A stretch of 64,000 nt of DNA from contig CM072805.1 in the NCBI GenBank assembly GCA_037013495.1, positions 36,745,169 to 36,809,168 of the forward strand. Reading direction: 5' to 3'. Below the pieces are notes generated by a model. It worked only from the letters and a program-made list of their open reading frames with translations, did no database searches and was not told the DNA's origin. Within the stretch, counting starts at the first letter, position 1, and every line of letters begins with the position of its first letter. The position numbers and the translations under genes are program-made. The DNA is from Hippophae tibetana (taxonomy: Eukaryota; Streptophyta; Magnoliopsida; Rosales; Elaeagnaceae). Positions 62,201 to 64,000 of the stretch are shown in pieces.

Positions 62201-62646
62201 TATCAAATTTGTTGTGTTTTATTTGTAAAAGTGATTTTCTACTTTATTGGTTTTATGGAGGAAACCATTATATTTCTCAAATCTTTCTAGACACTATGGA
62301 TGAATCAATACTTTTTTCCTAAATATTAGCTTTGATCATGTGCTCAAAAAAGTGAGGTGGTAATTCCTCACAGTACACTACCGTGTATGGTATGAACTTA
62401 TAGGGTATGAACTTATAGTGAAGCTCTCATGCCTGTGCTTTAATTTGGTATCATTACAGATATGCTTACTCAGATGAGGCAGGGGAGGACTTTGATGAGG
62501 AGAGCATCTCACTCACCGGAAGTGGAGTTAAAGTGGTCGGAGATAAGACAGCGGTGCTAGAAAGAAAGGAAAGGAAAACGGTAACTGCAGGAGATCATCA
62601 CGTATTTGGACTTGGTGAAGATCTGGAAGAGGACAAGAGAGAGTAA
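59224..62646 (+). CDS. TMEM87/lung seven-transmembrane receptor-like membrane protein
   Basis: Five exons, 59224-59486, 60092-61025, 61508-61603, 61714-61910 and 62460-62646, encode 558 residues with all phases closing. The N-terminus has a signal-anchor-like hydrophobic stretch (IIILVGFVYLSCCS) and then a lumenal domain (about residues 45-225) with a GOLD-like Cys pattern (NAICCTPELAKDGSCKVGEV) and GRTVWRNPDGYLPGKMNP leading into the membrane part. Seven spans follow from about residue 231 on (for example MTFFGLMSLAYLALGLFWF, and AWIIPAFWTLVAYILLFVIC near the end). The C-terminal tail is short, acidic and cytosolic (DEAGEDFDEESISLTG). The family (TMEM87A/B, GPR107-related) resides in Golgi or endosomal membranes and aids retrograde trafficking; the older plant label 'candidate GPCR' is not supported by the fold alone. 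Intron 1 holds a small hAT-like MITE. Confidence 0.9.
59918..60041. mobile_element. Small hAT-like MITE (124 bp) in intron 1 of the TMEM87-like gene
   Basis: The ends are inverted: GAGGAAATGCTAATTGCACA on the left and CAATTAGCATTGCTCT on the right. Flanks TATGCATA (59910-59917) and TATACATA (60042-60049) match at 7 of 8 positions, the size of a hAT target duplication. No coding capacity. The intron's acceptor lies only about 40 bases further on. Confidence 0.65.
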
Positions 62647-64000
62647 TGCCCTTGAATATTTCACATTCTAATAGTGAGAATGGTCTCTGTTACATTGTCA
62701 TCATTCTTCTCTCTTGTGAGAAGGCCTCAAAGCTTTTGACGGCATGAGTAGAGTATCTATCAATCTCGGAAATGCATTGTCTGGATTCCAACAGTGCCAC
62801 TGGCAAGTTAGTTGTTTACTGGAAGGAGAGGTTCATGAACAGAAACCAGATGAAAATATATTTAAGGAAATATTTGGACACAAGCTAGGGACTGTTAATA
62901 GTATAACTTATATATATTAATTATCTTAATTATAAAATTACTTTTACATAAATTATAATTTAGCTTTTGGAAGCGTATAGTGAATGCTCGGAAGGGAACC
63001 AATGTGACTGGTTAGGTCACGGTTATTGTTAAATATGAACCCTTCTTGTAGGCCAAAGGTTCCTTTTACCTCTTTAAAACTACAAGCGACATCACAACAA
63101 ATTTAGGTGAAAATTATTTCCTCTAATATTTTTTAGTCGTTCAGTCACAACTCACAAGTTTTGCATGAAAAATTATTAGATCTGAAAAGGGTTAAATTCT
63201 CAGCAATTTTTTTTTTCATATTCCATAACCATAAATTAATGATCAAATAACAATACTTTGCAGTATTGCAGAGGATTGATGCTTCCCCCCAACCTAAGAT
63301 CAGAAGATTCCATTTTATAATAATTATAGTGGCCGAAAGGATTAATACGTGAAAGAAGCACAATATATTATTTGCCATTCATTGTGAATTTGTGATATTC
63401 TCTGTTATTAAATTTACATTTAGATTTTCCCCCTTTTTAACACAGTTCACTTTGGTTCTTCTATGATATGAGAGTACTTTGATTGGAAAGGTTGGGTTGA
63501 TAGAACAGCTTGAACAAGGCAGGAATTGTAGTTTACATAATCAAATTTGAGTTATGCTTGAGAGAATATTTTCCATTTTGCTTTTCAAACTGAAAGCGAT
63601 CCAAGTTTTTGTTTTCCCAATGAGACCATAAGAGCTTGAACATGTCTATTGAAGGAAAAAAGTTTCTTCAAAGCCATTTGCGTTAGAAATAATGAATAAA
63701 TAAATTAGGATATTTTTGAATTTAGATTACATATTTGATGGTAGAAATAAGTTAAAATTCAAAAGTTTAGATATTTATAGAACTAAAATAATAAAATAAA
63801 TATATAATAATTAATAATAATAATAATAAACATTAATTTAAATAATTAAATGATAAATCTAAATAAATAAATTAAGATATTTATAATTATTTATATTAGA
63901 TATTAGACTAACAGAAACATGCTAGAATTCAAAAGTTTAAATCTTTACAGGATTAAAATAGCAAGATAAATACAAAATAACTAATAATAATCTACCTAAC
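62647..64000. other. 3' region of the TMEM87-like gene and terminal spacer
   Basis: This holds the 3' UTR of the TMEM87-like gene, then non-coding DNA. The last 300 bases carry a diverged tandem repeat of about 167 bases. No gene is seen up to the window end. Confidence 0.5.
63695..64000. repeat. Diverged tandem repeat, period about 167 bp
   Basis: AATAAATAAATTAGGATAT at 63695 recurs as AATAAATAAATTAAGATAT at 63862. Later AATTCAAAAGTTTAGAT and AATTCAAAAGTTTAAAT keep the same spacing. The second copy runs to the window edge. Confidence 0.75.

Overview
This window is nuclear DNA from a eudicot plant. It is very AT-rich, its genes have several exons with GT..AG introns, and it carries plant-specific families: group III WRKY factors, a NET-family actin-binding protein, a lumenal PsbP-domain protein and an N-myristoylation-type thioredoxin h. 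I cannot name the species. Ten protein-coding genes look intact. For every spliced gene I fixed exon borders by requiring GT/AG and an unbroken reading frame; these models come from sequence alone.

Layout. 0.5-3 kb: LRR receptor-like kinase of the 'inactive' LRR III type (+). 4.3-7.5 kb: decayed LTR-type element without coding capacity, carrying a 20-bp minisatellite. 8.1-9.0 kb: broken thioredoxin h gene whose last exon is interrupted by a 717-bp solo LTR (9028-9744). 10.0-11.3 kb: MES17-like methylesterase (-). 14.1-16.5 kb: PsbP-domain thylakoid protein (-), with a truncated LINE-like insertion in intron 2 and a Mutator-like terminal-inverted-repeat element about 200 bp upstream of its ATG. 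17.5-21.5 kb: AT-rich spacer. 21.5-25.0 kb: NET4-like gene (+). 27.0-28.6 kb: EIF1AD-like gene (-). 30.3-31.6 kb: QCR10, a 58-residue complex III subunit split over two exons (-). 33.1-33.4 kb: rhodanese (STR7/STR8-type) pseudogene relic (-). 34-38.9 kb: two Ty1/copia remnants in opposite orientation. 39-46.7 kb: gene-free AT-rich DNA with a short telomere-like tract. 46.8-48.8 kb: WRKY70/54-like gene (+). 50.3-53.3 kb: WRKY55-like gene (-), convergent with the first. 53.4-59.2 kb: gene-free, with a diverged tandem duplication. 59.2-62.6 kb: TMEM87/lung-7TM-like Golgi-type membrane protein (+).

The genes do not form one pathway. The strongest higher-order signal is conserved gene order. As I remember the Arabidopsis map, the set WRKY55, WRKY54, rhodanese, QCR10, EIF1AD-like corresponds to At2g40740-At2g40780. 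The trio LRR kinase, methylesterase, NET4 resembles At5g58300-At5g58320. The rhodanese relic lies where that gene is expected, so it reads as loss of a syntenic gene in place.

I found no convincing undescribed system. The noteworthy items are the syntenic pseudogene, the solo LTR nested in a dead thioredoxin gene, several structurally complete non-autonomous transposons with target duplications in or beside genes, and a NET4 protein that lacks the usual N-terminal tryptophan motif.
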